Shown here: positions 22,255 to 29,994 of the stretch, piece after piece | Layout of the letters: every line of letters starts with the position of its first letter | Position numbering within the stretch: position 1 is the stretch's first letter | Source: CADEFF01 sp964569315 | GTDB lineage: Bacteria; Pseudomonadota; Alphaproteobacteria; Dongiales; Dongiaceae | NCBI GenBank assembly: GCA_964569315.1 | Contig: CAZMUZ010000016.1 | Location: forward strand, 1 to 48,350 | DNA: 48,350 nt | Direction of reading: 5' to 3' | Notes under the pieces: generated by a model | The model's input: the letters and a program-made list of their open reading frames with translations, nothing else | What the model was told of the DNA's origin: nothing | Databases searched by the model: none | Translations under genes and position numbers: made by a program

Positions 22255-22878
22255 TTACTGCGCCGCGTTCGATGCGCCCGCTTGCCAGCCGGGCTCCTGG
22301 TCGCGCCACAGCGCCCAGGGCTCTCGCGCAAAGAGGCGGCGCACCATCGGCTCGAAGGGGGCGAGCGGCATCGACTCGTAGTTGACGTCGAAGGCGACCT
22401 GGTCGTAGCGCTCGCAGAACAGCACCGTCCGCTCGAACGCCGGATGGCCGCGATAGCGGTCGCGCTCGTGACGGTCCTTGCCGATCTTGTCGAAGAAGAA
22501 ATAGCCCTGGAACACCGGATGGTAGCGGAGCAACCACTCCGTCGCGGGCGATACGAAGGGTTTCATCACCGCCGCCACGAAAGCCCCGTGATCGTGCGGT
22601 GCCAGAAGGTCGCCGATGTCATGGAGCAGCGCCGCCACGACCGTCTCTTCGTCCTGATTGTCGCGAAAGGCGCGCGTCGCGGTCTGGAGCGAATGCTCGT
22701 AGCGCCCGACTTCCATGCTCGCCGGACTGTCCTGCAGCGCCAGCAGATGACCGAGAACCCGGTCCGCAGTCGCACTCAGGAACGGCCGTTCGATTTCCTC
22801 GATGCGCTGCCAATCCTCGACCGTCGTTTCGGCGAGGCTGGCAAATCGTACGGGTCCGGAGTTCGTTGCGTCGGCCAT
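22255..22878 (-). CDS. HD-domain protein resembling PhnZ-type diiron oxygenases
   Basis: This 207-residue cytoplasmic HD-fold protein carries six residues spaced as in the mixed-valent diiron oxygenases (PhnZ, TmpB, myo-inositol oxygenase): H62 ('YEHSLQ'), H86-D87 ('LLHDIGD'), H97 ('DHGAF'), H120 ('LLRYHPVF') and D159 ('ERYDQVAFD'). PhnZ uses such a site to cleave a C-P bond with O2. The PhnZ lysine after the fifth ligand is not kept ('HPVFQGYF'), so a different substrate is expected. It heads a minus-strand set with an aldolase and an ABC importer and has a good promoter upstream. A simple HD phosphohydrolase is the main alternative. Confidence 0.72.
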   Translation of the reverse strand: MADATNSGPVRFASLAETTVEDWQRIEEIERPFLSATADRVLGHLLALQDSPASMEVGRYEHSLQTATRAFRDNQDEETVVAALLHDIGDLLAPHDHGAFVAAVMKPFVSPATEWLLRYHPVFQGYFFFDKIGKDRHERDRYRGHPAFERTVLFCERYDQVAFDVNYESMPLAPFEPMVRRLFAREPWALWRDQEPGWQAGASNAAQ

Positions 22879-22911
22879 GGCCTTGCCCTGCCCGGTGAAA
22901 ATCCAATCCCG

Positions 22912-22939
22912 AGAATAGCGATTCCGAAATCCTTGGCAA
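22912..22939 (-). promoter_or_regulatory. Sigma70-type promoter for the HD-protein operon
   Basis: On the minus strand TTGCCA (5 of 6 to consensus) and TATTCT (4 of 6) are 16 bp apart. Transcription would begin near 22905, about 27 nt before the HD-protein ATG at 22878. Confidence 0.65.
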
Positions 22940-22961
22940 TAAAAAACGCCGTTTCAGGTAT

Positions 22962-23008
22962 AAATATCGACAGGAATATCTTGATATAGGCAAAACCTAG
23001 TGATATTT
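22962..23008. promoter_or_regulatory. Cluster of GATATT/AATATC half-sites, probable AsnC-type operator
   Basis: AAATATC (22962), GAATATC (22974), GATAT (22983) and GATATTT (23002) recur in 47 bp, with a TAGG-N5-CCTA dyad at 22987-22999. Lrp/AsnC proteins bind such AT-rich, repeated and phased sites. A plus-strand promoter for the regulator (TTGATA at 22981, TATTTC at 23004, 17 bp apart) would lie inside the cluster, so autoregulation is plausible. Confidence 0.55.
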
Positions 23009-23282
23009 CGTTCCGACCATGGAGAATCCTGAGACAGATCGTCCTCGGATGCGGCGCCCCTCGGTCGCCGAGAGAGCGGCCCGGGAACCGCGGCGCGCGA
23101 CAGGATTGCGCAGCCCGGAAAAAATACAGCCGCGGAAAGACGCCGGCGCCCGGCGCCGCCCGTTCCCGAACGGCCTATCGAGACGAGCCGCGCGGCAGGT
23201 GTCACGCGTTCCGGCTTGCCCGCCCCTACGCTTTGCACGAGGGTCTTCGCTCCCTGCAACAAGGCGGCGATAGGACGCGAAG

Positions 23283-23765
23283 ATGCGAAGCAAGCCTCAT
23301 CTGGATCCGGTCGAACGGCAGATCGTGACGATCCTGCAAGAGGACGGTCGGACGACGACCGCCGATATGGCGCGGAGCATCGGGGTCGCCGAACCCACGA
23401 TCCGCCGCAAGCTCAACCGTCTGCTGGACGAACAGATCGTCAAGCTTCGCGCGATCTCGGACCCGGTTCGGCTCGGCTTCAGCGCCCCCGCCTTCATCGG
23501 CCTCGACGTCGAGCGCGCCCAGATCGAGGCGGTCGCCGAAAAGCTCTGCGGCTACCCCATGGTCGAAGACGTGGTGATCCTCTCCGGGCCCTACGACATT
23601 CTCGTCCGGGCCGCCTTCGAATCTTCCTCGCAGCTCTATGATTTCGTCCTCAAGGAGCTGGGCAAGGTCGAGGGCATCCGCGACACGCACTCCTTTCTCA
23701 TCATGCGCAACCTGAAACATGCCGACCTGCGGGCCGTCCCGAACGGTGCCGACGAGGGCGGCTGA
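23283..23765 (+). CDS. Lrp/AsnC family transcriptional regulator
   Basis: This 160-residue regulator has an N-terminal winged helix-turn-helix ('LDPVERQIVTILQEDGRTTT' then 'DMARSIGVAEPTIRRKLNRL') and a C-terminal RAM ligand-binding domain ('IEAVAEKLCGYPMVEDVVIL', 'YDILVRAAF'). Lrp/AsnC proteins form octamers and sense amino acids or related metabolites. AGGA precedes the ATG. It is divergent from the HD-aldolase-importer set and 24 bp upstream of the creatinase-like gene, so it probably controls both. Confidence 0.92.
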   Translation: MRSKPHLDPVERQIVTILQEDGRTTTADMARSIGVAEPTIRRKLNRLLDEQIVKLRAISDPVRLGFSAPAFIGLDVERAQIEAVAEKLCGYPMVEDVVILSGPYDILVRAAFESSSQLYDFVLKELGKVEGIRDTHSFLIMRNLKHADLRAVPNGADEGG

Positions 23766-23789
23766 CCATCGATCGACAAGGGGATATCC

Positions 23790-24950
23790 ATGGGAATCTT
23801 TACCGACAAGGAATTGAAGGCGCGGCAGGAGCGGCTGCAGAAGGGCCTGGCGAAGCGCAAGGTCGATGTCGCCTTCATCCATTCCGCCGACAATGTCTAT
23901 TACACGACGGGGATTCCCCTTCTCTCCGAATGGGGCCGTCCGATGTGGGCGGTCTTCGACGTGCCGGGCAAGGTCCGCGTCATCGGCGCCGCCATCGAGA
24001 AGGAGAACATGGAGGAGAATGCGCGCGCCGACGAGGTTCTTCCCTACGCGGACGATACCAACGTCGTGCAGGCGAGCCTCCGGCTGGTGGGCAGCGTCAT
24101 CGGCAGGCGCAAGAGCAAGCCGAAGCGTATCGGCATCGAGCGGGAAATCATGTCGCTCGGGCTCCATGACGCGCTGCAGGCACAGTTTCCCGGCACCGAA
24201 TTCGTCGAGATCGGCGATATCGTCACCGACCTTCGCATCATCAAGTCGGCGGAGGAGCTCGGGATCCTGCAGCTCGGCGCGACCATCGCGAAGCTCGGCG
24301 CCAATGCGTTCCTCGAGGCGCTGGACGACAACGCGACCGAGCTCACCGTCGCGGGCCACGCCGTCAACGAGATGAACAAGGCGCTGGGCGCCCTTTATCC
24401 GGGCGGCGGGACCAGCACCTATGCCTACGCGCAGTTCGCGAGGCACACGCTGACGCCGCATCTCCACCCGACCGGCCAGCGGCTGCGGCGCGGCGACCTG
24501 GTCGCGCTCAACGTCTTTCCGGTGATCTGGGGCTACTGCATGGAGCTCGAGCGCACCTTCGTGTTCGGCGAGCCGACCAGGAAGCAGCAAAAGCCGCTCG
24601 ATGCCGTGAACGAAGCGTTCGACGCGGCCAAGGCCTATGTCGGCCCCGGCGTCGCCATGAACGACGTCGACAATCTCACCCGCAAGATGCTGAAGGAGGC
24701 CGGCTTCGGTCGGTATATCCGGCACGGCACGGGCCACGCGCACGGCATCATGATCGGCTCCGCCTCGCGCGAGGAGCCGGGCGAGCTGCGCTACTACAAC
24801 AAGAACAGGCTCAGGGCCGGCATGGCCAATTCGGTCGAGCCGGGGGTCTATATCCCCGAGATCGGCGGCTTCCGCCATTCGGACGTGATGTTCATCACCG
24901 ACAAGGGCGCGGTCTGCGTCACCGATTTCCCGCGCGATATCCTCTACTGA
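23790..24950 (+). CDS. M24 family protein, creatinase-like (C-N hydrolase fold)
   Basis: This 386-residue protein has the pita-bread fold of creatinase and aminopeptidase P: an N-terminal domain (1-150) and a catalytic domain with H226 ('HLHPTG'), H316 ('HGTGHAHG') and E350 ('NSVEPGVY'). Three of five M24 metal ligands are changed: N241 for Asp ('VALNVFP'), E252 for Asp ('CMELERTF') and S364 for Glu ('FRHSD'). Creatinase also has 'LN.FP' and 'LERT' here and works without metal, so hydrolysis of a creatine-like or ectoine-like C-N bond is more likely than peptidase action. AAGGGG precedes the ATG. It follows the AsnC regulator by 24 bp. Confidence 0.88.
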   Translation: MGIFTDKELKARQERLQKGLAKRKVDVAFIHSADNVYYTTGIPLLSEWGRPMWAVFDVPGKVRVIGAAIEKENMEENARADEVLPYADDTNVVQASLRLVGSVIGRRKSKPKRIGIEREIMSLGLHDALQAQFPGTEFVEIGDIVTDLRIIKSAEELGILQLGATIAKLGANAFLEALDDNATELTVAGHAVNEMNKALGALYPGGGTSTYAYAQFARHTLTPHLHPTGQRLRRGDLVALNVFPVIWGYCMELERTFVFGEPTRKQQKPLDAVNEAFDAAKAYVGPGVAMNDVDNLTRKMLKEAGFGRYIRHGTGHAHGIMIGSASREEPGELRYYNKNRLRAGMANSVEPGVYIPEIGGFRHSDVMFITDKGAVCVTDFPRDILY

Positions 24951-24957
24951 GAAGCCG

Positions 24958-24992
24958 CCCCCGGGAACCGGCACCGCGCCGGTTCCCGGGGG
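24958..24992. terminator. Bidirectional terminator hairpin between convergent genes
   Basis: A perfect 15-bp stem (CCCCCGGGAACCGGC with its complement) and a 5-base loop fill most of the 69-bp space between the convergent M24 and ornithine-cyclodeaminase-like genes. There is no T-run on either side. Confidence 0.7.
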
Positions 24993-25019
24993 TCGCGCCG
25001 CGGGCGGTCGGGCGTTACG

Positions 25020-25961
25020 TCAAGGCGTCAGCCTTCGATAGACCAGGATCGCGGCCGCCAGATCCTCGATCGCCGCGCCGACCGATTTGAACAGCGTTAT
25101 CTCCGCCGCGCTGGCGCGGCCCCGACGGGCGCCCTTCACCAGCTCGGCAAGCTCTGCCTTCACCGCGGATTTTTCGATCACCCCGGCGGCGAGCGGCTGG
25201 ACGATGTCGCCCGCCTCGGCAAAGGCGCCGCCATAGGTATCGACGAAGAGCGAGGCGCGGCGAACCGTCTCGTCGTCCGTTTCGCGCATCTGCGGCGTGA
25301 AGGCGCCGACGAGATCGACATGGGTTCCCGGCGCAAGGCGGGCCCCCTCGACCAGCGGCGCCTTGGAGAGCGTGGCGCAGGAAACGATATCCGTGTCGGC
25401 AAGCGCGGCCGGAAGATCCACGACGGCGCGCGCCTCGACCCCCTGCTCTCGGCGCACCCGCGCCGCCAGCGCCGCGGCCCTGGCCTCGGACCGGCCCCAG
25501 ATCGAGACGCGCTCGATCGGCCGCACGGCGCAATGGGCGGCGATCAGGTTCGGGGCGAGACGTCCGGTGCCGACCATCAGAAGCCGCGCGCTGTCGTTGC
25601 GCGAGAGGTAGCGCGAGGCGAGCGCCGAGGCGGCGGCCGTGCGCCTTGCCGTCAACTCCGAACCCTCGATCACCGCGAGCGGCGCACCGGTTTCGGCGGA
25701 CATGAGGAAATAGCTCGCCGACACCGCCGGCAGGCTGCGCTCGGCATTGTCCGGGAACACGGTCGCGATCTTGACGCCGACATGCTCGCCTGCGCGCCAG
25801 GCCGGCATGAGCAGCAAGGTCGCCGCAGCACCGCCGGTCTCGATGGTATGGTGATGCCGGACCGGAGCGACGAAGCCGTCCGCGAACGCGTCGCGAAGCG
25901 CATCGATCAGGGCCGGCCAGTCCAGCAGGCGCGCCACGTCTTCCCGGGAGACGGTAATCAT
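25020..25961 (-). CDS. Ornithine cyclodeaminase/mu-crystallin family protein
   Basis: This is a 313-residue NAD(P)-dependent protein of the OCD family. It shows the substrate lobe lysine in 'HVGVKIATVFPDN', the 'ELTARRTAAASALASRYLSR' helix region and the Rossmann loop 'MVGTGRLAPNLIAAH' (the usual GxGxxA changed to GTGRLA). The segment 'VDLVGAFTPQMRETDDE' carries the conserved Asp. Family members convert ornithine to proline, reduce imino acids, or act in ectoine and opine pathways. It starts 48 bp after the importer ATPase gene on the same strand and ends convergently with the creatinase-like gene. The reaction is not determined. Confidence 0.9.
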   Translation of the reverse strand: MITVSREDVARLLDWPALIDALRDAFADGFVAPVRHHHTIETGGAAATLLLMPAWRAGEHVGVKIATVFPDNAERSLPAVSASYFLMSAETGAPLAVIEGSELTARRTAAASALASRYLSRNDSARLLMVGTGRLAPNLIAAHCAVRPIERVSIWGRSEARAAALAARVRREQGVEARAVVDLPAALADTDIVSCATLSKAPLVEGARLAPGTHVDLVGAFTPQMRETDDETVRRASLFVDTYGGAFAEAGDIVQPLAAGVIEKSAVKAELAELVKGARRGRASAAEITLFKSVGAAIEDLAAAILVYRRLTP

Positions 25962-26009
25962 GACCCGCCACCGCGCGACGATCGGATGAAGTCTTCAGAC
26001 ACGAGGCGA

Positions 26010-27095
26010 CTATCCTTCCTTCGGCAACAGGATCCAGTCGGCCGCCCGCACCCGCACGGTCACCGTCTCGCCGGTGCCGGGCGCCGCGGCGGCGCGGTTC
26101 GGCTGGATGACCGTAAGCTGTCCCCCGGCGGGGAGGCGCAGCACGACGTGACGCTCCGCCCCGAGCGGCGAGACGTCGAGCACCGTTCCGACGATGAACG
26201 TCTCGTCGTCGGCCGGCACAGCACCCGGCGAGACGATCTCCAGCCGTTCCGGCCGGATACCGATGTCATAGACCGCACCGGCGCGCCCGCTTTCTGCCGC
26301 GACCCGAAGCTCGAGTCCGTCCTCGGTCGTGAGCGTGGAAAGCGCCGGCGCCCCGCGGACAGTGCCGACGGCGCGCCCGACGAACCAGTTCGACCGGCCG
26401 ACGAATCCCGCCACGAAACGGTTGCCCGGCCGCCAATAGATGTCGTCGGGGCTGCCCACCTGCTGGATCCGGCCCTTCTCCATGACGATGATGCGGGCCG
26501 CCATGCCCATCGCCTCTTCCTGATCGTGGGTGACGATGATGGTGGTCGAGCCCACGGATCGCAGGATCTCCTTGATCTCCACCCGAAGCTCGTGACGGAG
26601 CTTCGCATCGAGCGCCGAGAGCGGCTCGTCCAGCAGAACCACCGCCGGCTCCGTCGCCAGGGCGCGGGCGAGCGCCACGCGCTGCTGCTGCCCGCCGCTC
26701 AGCTTCGCCGGCAGGCGGGCATCGAGCCCCTGCAGCTTCACCAGCCCCAGCATCGCCGAGACGCGGTCCGGGATCTCCGCCTTCGGACAGCCGCGATGCC
26801 GCAGGCCGTAGGCGACGTTGTCGCGCACCGTCATATGCGGGAAGAGCGCATAATGTTGAAACAGCAGCCCGACATTCCGCTCATAGGGGCGCGTGGCGGT
26901 GACATCGCGGCCGCCGATGCGGATTTCCCCGGAATCGGGACGCTCGAAGCCAGCGATCAGCCGCAAGGTCGTCGTCTTGCCGCAACCGCTCGGCCCCAGC
27001 AGCGAAACGGTCTCGCCCTGCGCCACTGTGAAGGACACGGCCTCGGCGGCGACAGTCGCGCCGAAATGCTTGGTGACGTTCTTGATTTCGAGCAT
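26010..27095 (-). CDS. ABC transporter ATP-binding protein (PotA-like), second importer
   Basis: This is the 361-residue ATPase of the second importer. It contains Walker A 'GPSGCGKTT', Q-loop 'LFQHYALFPHM', signature 'LSGGQQQRVALARA', Walker B 'VLLDEPLSALD' and H-loop 'VTHDQEEAM'. A TOBE domain follows ('DIGIRPERLEI', 'PLGAERHVVLRLPAGG'). AGGAG lies 5 nt before the ATG at 27095; the open frame upstream belongs to the permease gene in another frame. It is the last importer gene of the order binding protein, permease, permease, ATPase. Confidence 0.94.
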   Translation of the reverse strand: MLEIKNVTKHFGATVAAEAVSFTVAQGETVSLLGPSGCGKTTTLRLIAGFERPDSGEIRIGGRDVTATRPYERNVGLLFQHYALFPHMTVRDNVAYGLRHRGCPKAEIPDRVSAMLGLVKLQGLDARLPAKLSGGQQQRVALARALATEPAVVLLDEPLSALDAKLRHELRVEIKEILRSVGSTTIIVTHDQEEAMGMAARIIVMEKGRIQQVGSPDDIYWRPGNRFVAGFVGRSNWFVGRAVGTVRGAPALSTLTTEDGLELRVAAESGRAGAVYDIGIRPERLEIVSPGAVPADDETFIVGTVLDVSPLGAERHVVLRLPAGGQLTVIQPNRAAAAPGTGETVTVRVRAADWILLPKEG

Positions 27096-27103
27096 CGCGT
27101 CTC

Positions 27104-27958
27104 CTAGGCGGGATGCAGGCCCTGCCCCATCACGCGATCGACGCCGACCAGGCGGTCGAGAACGACGATCAGCAGGATGGTGAAGAGCACCAGCAGCATC
27201 GAAGCGGCGGCGATGGTGAGATCGAAATTGGCCCGCATGTTGCTGACCAGCGCGACCGGCAAGGTATAGGTGGTCGCATCGGTCAGGAACATGCTGACGG
27301 CCACGTCGTCCATCGAGATGGCGAAGGCGAAGATCGCACCCGCGATGATGCCGGTGCGCGCCAGCGGGAAGGTGATCTCCCAGAATACCTGCCGCTCGTT
27401 GGCGCCGAGGCTGCTCGCGGCCTCCAGGAGCGTCCTGTCGACGCCGGCCAGGCTCGCGAGAGTGGCGCGGATCGTGTAGGGAATCGTCAGAATGAGATGT
27501 CCGCAGACCAGCCGCACGAAGCCTTCGACGATTCCGACCTGCGACAGGAACAGCAGCAGCGCGAACCCGATCACGACCGGCGGCACGATCAACGGCGACA
27601 CGAAAAAGGCGGTAAGCAGTTCGCTCCAGCGCGGGCCCGCCCGGTTCAGGAAAAGCGCCGTCGCCACGCCGGCCGCGGCGGCGATGAGGACGGCCGTGCC
27701 GGAAACCATGAGCGAAGTCCGCAATCCTTGCATCAGATACGGGTCCGAGAGGAAACGCTCGAACCATTGCAGCGAGAAGGAGGGCGGCGGGAGCGGACCG
27801 AGATAGCTCCGGGAATCGAACGCCATCAGGCCGGTGATACCGAGCGGGACCAGCAGGAAGAGAAAGGCCAGGACGACGACGGCCCCGGAAAGGCCGGACA
27901 GCACCCCGTCCAGGCGTCGGCGCCATGGCCGCGAAGGCGAAAGACCGGCCGGAATCAT
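27104..27958 (-). CDS. ABC transporter permease (PotC-like), second importer
   Basis: This 284-residue permease has about six membrane helices (first near residues 24-48). Its EAA loop reads 'LEAASSLGANERQVFWEITFP'-like sequence with the conserved Gly. Its start overlaps the stop of the partner permease by 4 bp (ATGA), showing translational coupling, and the ATPase gene begins 8 bp after its own stop. Confidence 0.93.
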   Translation of the reverse strand: MIPAGLSPSRPWRRRLDGVLSGLSGAVVVLAFLFLLVPLGITGLMAFDSRSYLGPLPPPSFSLQWFERFLSDPYLMQGLRTSLMVSGTAVLIAAAAGVATALFLNRAGPRWSELLTAFFVSPLIVPPVVIGFALLLFLSQVGIVEGFVRLVCGHLILTIPYTIRATLASLAGVDRTLLEAASSLGANERQVFWEITFPLARTGIIAGAIFAFAISMDDVAVSMFLTDATTYTLPVALVSNMRANFDLTIAAASMLLVLFTILLIVVLDRLVGVDRVMGQGLHPA

Positions 27959-28815
27959 CCCTCCCCCCTCGCCTGCGCTCGCGCCGTTACGAGGCGGGTC
28001 ACGAGATAGATCGTCGCGAAACAGACCACCAGCGTCACGAGCGAGATCGCAGCGCCGCTCGGATAGTTCGCCACCTCGCTGAACCGGTTGTAGATCATGT
28101 TGGAGAGGAACTGGACGCGACCCTTGCCGAGGATCATCGGCACCACGAAGGCGCTGATCGAAAAGGTGAAGGAGAGCAGGAAGGCCGCCAGCAGGCCCTG
28201 CACCGAGAGCGGCAGGGTGGTCGAGAGATGCGACTTCCAGGTCGGCGCGCCGAGGGACTGCGCCGCCTCGACAAGGCGTGGATCGAGATTCTGGATCGAT
28301 CCGATGAGCGTCAGCGCGGCGATCGGGATGATGAACTGCAGCAGGCCCGCCCCGACCACGAACTCGATATAGGTCGAGTTATTGGCGGAAAGCCCGACGG
28401 CGCGCAGCAGCGGCGCCACCGGCCCCACCGAGCCGAGGCTGAGCTCGACGGCATAGGTCTTCACCACCGCGGAGAGGAAGATGAAGGTGACGAGCCCGCC
28501 GATCGCGATCGCGCGCCACCGGCTCGAGAAGCTGCGCACGATCCGGTAGGCGAGCGGAAAGGCGATGGCGAGCCCGACGACGGTGGTGATGAAGCTGATG
28601 CGGAGCGTCGTGAAGAAGAAGCGCCGGAAGCCGGGTTCGAGGAGCTCGGCATAGTTGAGCAGGGTGAAGGGCGCATCCGGCGCCGCCCCCACCCGCCCCG
28701 GCGTGAACAGCCGCAGGCTCTCGACGCCCAGGGCGACCATGGGCAGGAGGAAGAGCGCGGCATAGAGCGCCGCTCCCGGCAGCGCCAGCATTCCCGAACG
28801 CGAGGGTTTCATCAT
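27955..28815 (-). CDS. ABC transporter permease (PotB-like), second importer
   Basis: This is a 286-residue permease with about six membrane helices. Its EAA loop reads 'VEAAQSLGAPTWKSHLSTTLP' in part, with the conserved Gly, and the last helices contain 'SFTFSISAFVVPMILG'. Two in-frame ATGs (28815, 28812) are possible starts. It lies 67 bp after the binding-protein gene. With the next two genes it forms the membrane part of the second importer. Confidence 0.92.
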   Translation of the reverse strand: MMKPSRSGMLALPGAALYAALFLLPMVALGVESLRLFTPGRVGAAPDAPFTLLNYAELLEPGFRRFFFTTLRISFITTVVGLAIAFPLAYRIVRSFSSRWRAIAIGGLVTFIFLSAVVKTYAVELSLGSVGPVAPLLRAVGLSANNSTYIEFVVGAGLLQFIIPIAALTLIGSIQNLDPRLVEAAQSLGAPTWKSHLSTTLPLSVQGLLAAFLLSFTFSISAFVVPMILGKGRVQFLSNMIYNRFSEVANYPSGAAISLVTLVVCFATIYLVTRLVTARAQARGEG

Positions 28816-28882
28816 CGCTCAAATCCCGGCAAATCGGCCCGGCGGCCGCAGCATGGTCGGCCGCCGGCGCCGGGATCGGTTG

Positions 28883-29953
28883 TCAGAGCAGCGGCGCGAT
28901 CTCGCTTTCCCACCGCTTGGTCCAGGCATCCTGCTGGGCCAGCACCTCGCCATAGTCCGGCACATAGACGAACTTGTCGATCTCCTCGGCTGTGAAGGCG
29001 AGATGCGACAGGGCCGGCGGGGTCTTCGCCTTGACGTTGAGCGGCGCTTCGCCCGCGACCTCCGCATAGAGGCTGCTCATCTCCGGGCTGATCGCGTGGT
29101 CGATGAAACCGAGCGTCGCCTCGAGGTTGGGCCGGTTCTTCAGCACGGCAAAGCCGCTCTGATAGAGGAAGGTCGGCATGCCCTCCTGCTTGGTGAGACG
29201 CACCACCTCGAAGTTCTTCGCCACTTCCGCCCAGGCGGGCTCGGCGAAGAACCCGACCGCGGTTTCGCCCGAGGTGAACGAGTTCGTGAACTCGCTGTCC
29301 GTCGTCGAGACGCGGCCGATATTGCCCGAGCGCGCGAGGTCCGCCATCAGCTTCCAGCCGGGCTCCATGTCGCGCTCGTCGCCGCCGGCATGGAGCGAGA
29401 GCGCGACGAGTTGCAGCATCATGTTCTGCGACGGTCCCGGCCAGCAGACCAGGCCCTTGAGCTTCGGATCGAAGAAATCGTCGATGCTGCGCACCTCGAT
29501 CGGCGAGGTGTCCTTGCGATAGCCGAAATAGATGCCGCCGATCGCGCGCGGCACGGCCTTGGCGTTGCCGTCCTTGTCCCTGACGATCATCTTCGCCGGA
29601 ATGTCGGCGAGGTTCGGAATCGTCGCGGGGTCGATGGTCTCGAGCCAATCCTCGGCGATCATCGAATGGAACGAGCCTTCCCATCCCGCCGTATAGTCCA
29701 GCTCGGGATTGGGCCAGCTCGCCTTGATCTTCGGCAGGATCGAGCCGGCGCCGCCCTGGAACAGCACCCAATTGACCGCGACCTGGTCCTGTGCCGCGGC
29801 GATCTGCTTCATCGCGTCGACGACGCTGCCGCCCCACTCCGCGGCCGTGAGCTGGGTCGCGGCGTTGGCCCGCTTCGCCCGGAGCAACGGCATGGAAACC
29901 GCACCCGCGGCGGCACCGGCGACGAGAAAATCCCTTCGCGACAAATGTCGCAT
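28883..29953 (-). CDS. Tat-exported ABC solute-binding protein, second importer
   Basis: This 356-residue periplasmic binding protein has a twin-arginine signal (R6-R7 in 'LSRRDFLVAGAAAGA', cleavage near 'RANAATQ'). GGGAGGG ends 4 nt before the ATG at 29953. The mature protein begins 'LTAAEWGGSVVDAMKQIAAA' and has the two-lobe PotD-type pattern, with 'PRAIGGIYFGYRKDTSP' in the hinge region. It sits between the second M24 gene and the permease genes on the same strand, so all are probably one operon. The ligand is unknown. Confidence 0.92.
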   Translation of the reverse strand: MRHLSRRDFLVAGAAAGAVSMPLLRAKRANAATQLTAAEWGGSVVDAMKQIAAAQDQVAVNWVLFQGGAGSILPKIKASWPNPELDYTAGWEGSFHSMIAEDWLETIDPATIPNLADIPAKMIVRDKDGNAKAVPRAIGGIYFGYRKDTSPIEVRSIDDFFDPKLKGLVCWPGPSQNMMLQLVALSLHAGGDERDMEPGWKLMADLARSGNIGRVSTTDSEFTNSFTSGETAVGFFAEPAWAEVAKNFEVVRLTKQEGMPTFLYQSGFAVLKNRPNLEATLGFIDHAISPEMSSLYAEVAGEAPLNVKAKTPPALSHLAFTAEEIDKFVYVPDYGEVLAQQDAWTKRWESEIAPLL

Positions 29954-29994
29954 CTTACCCTCCCATGTCATTCGAATTTCGCGCGGCGTGCTTG

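Larger units (their letters stand above)
22879..23282. other. Divergent regulatory region between HD-protein operon and AsnC regulator
   Basis: About 400 bp without a gene. Bases 22910-23010 are markedly AT-rich for this genome and hold promoters and repeated half-sites (listed separately). The part from 23011 to 23282 is GC-rich; small open frames there show no family likeness and are not called. Confidence 0.6.

Noticed and set aside
23011..23282. Small open frames in the control region before the AsnC gene
   Set aside because: Arg/Pro-rich with no ribosome site or family likeness; typical chance frames in GC-rich DNA.
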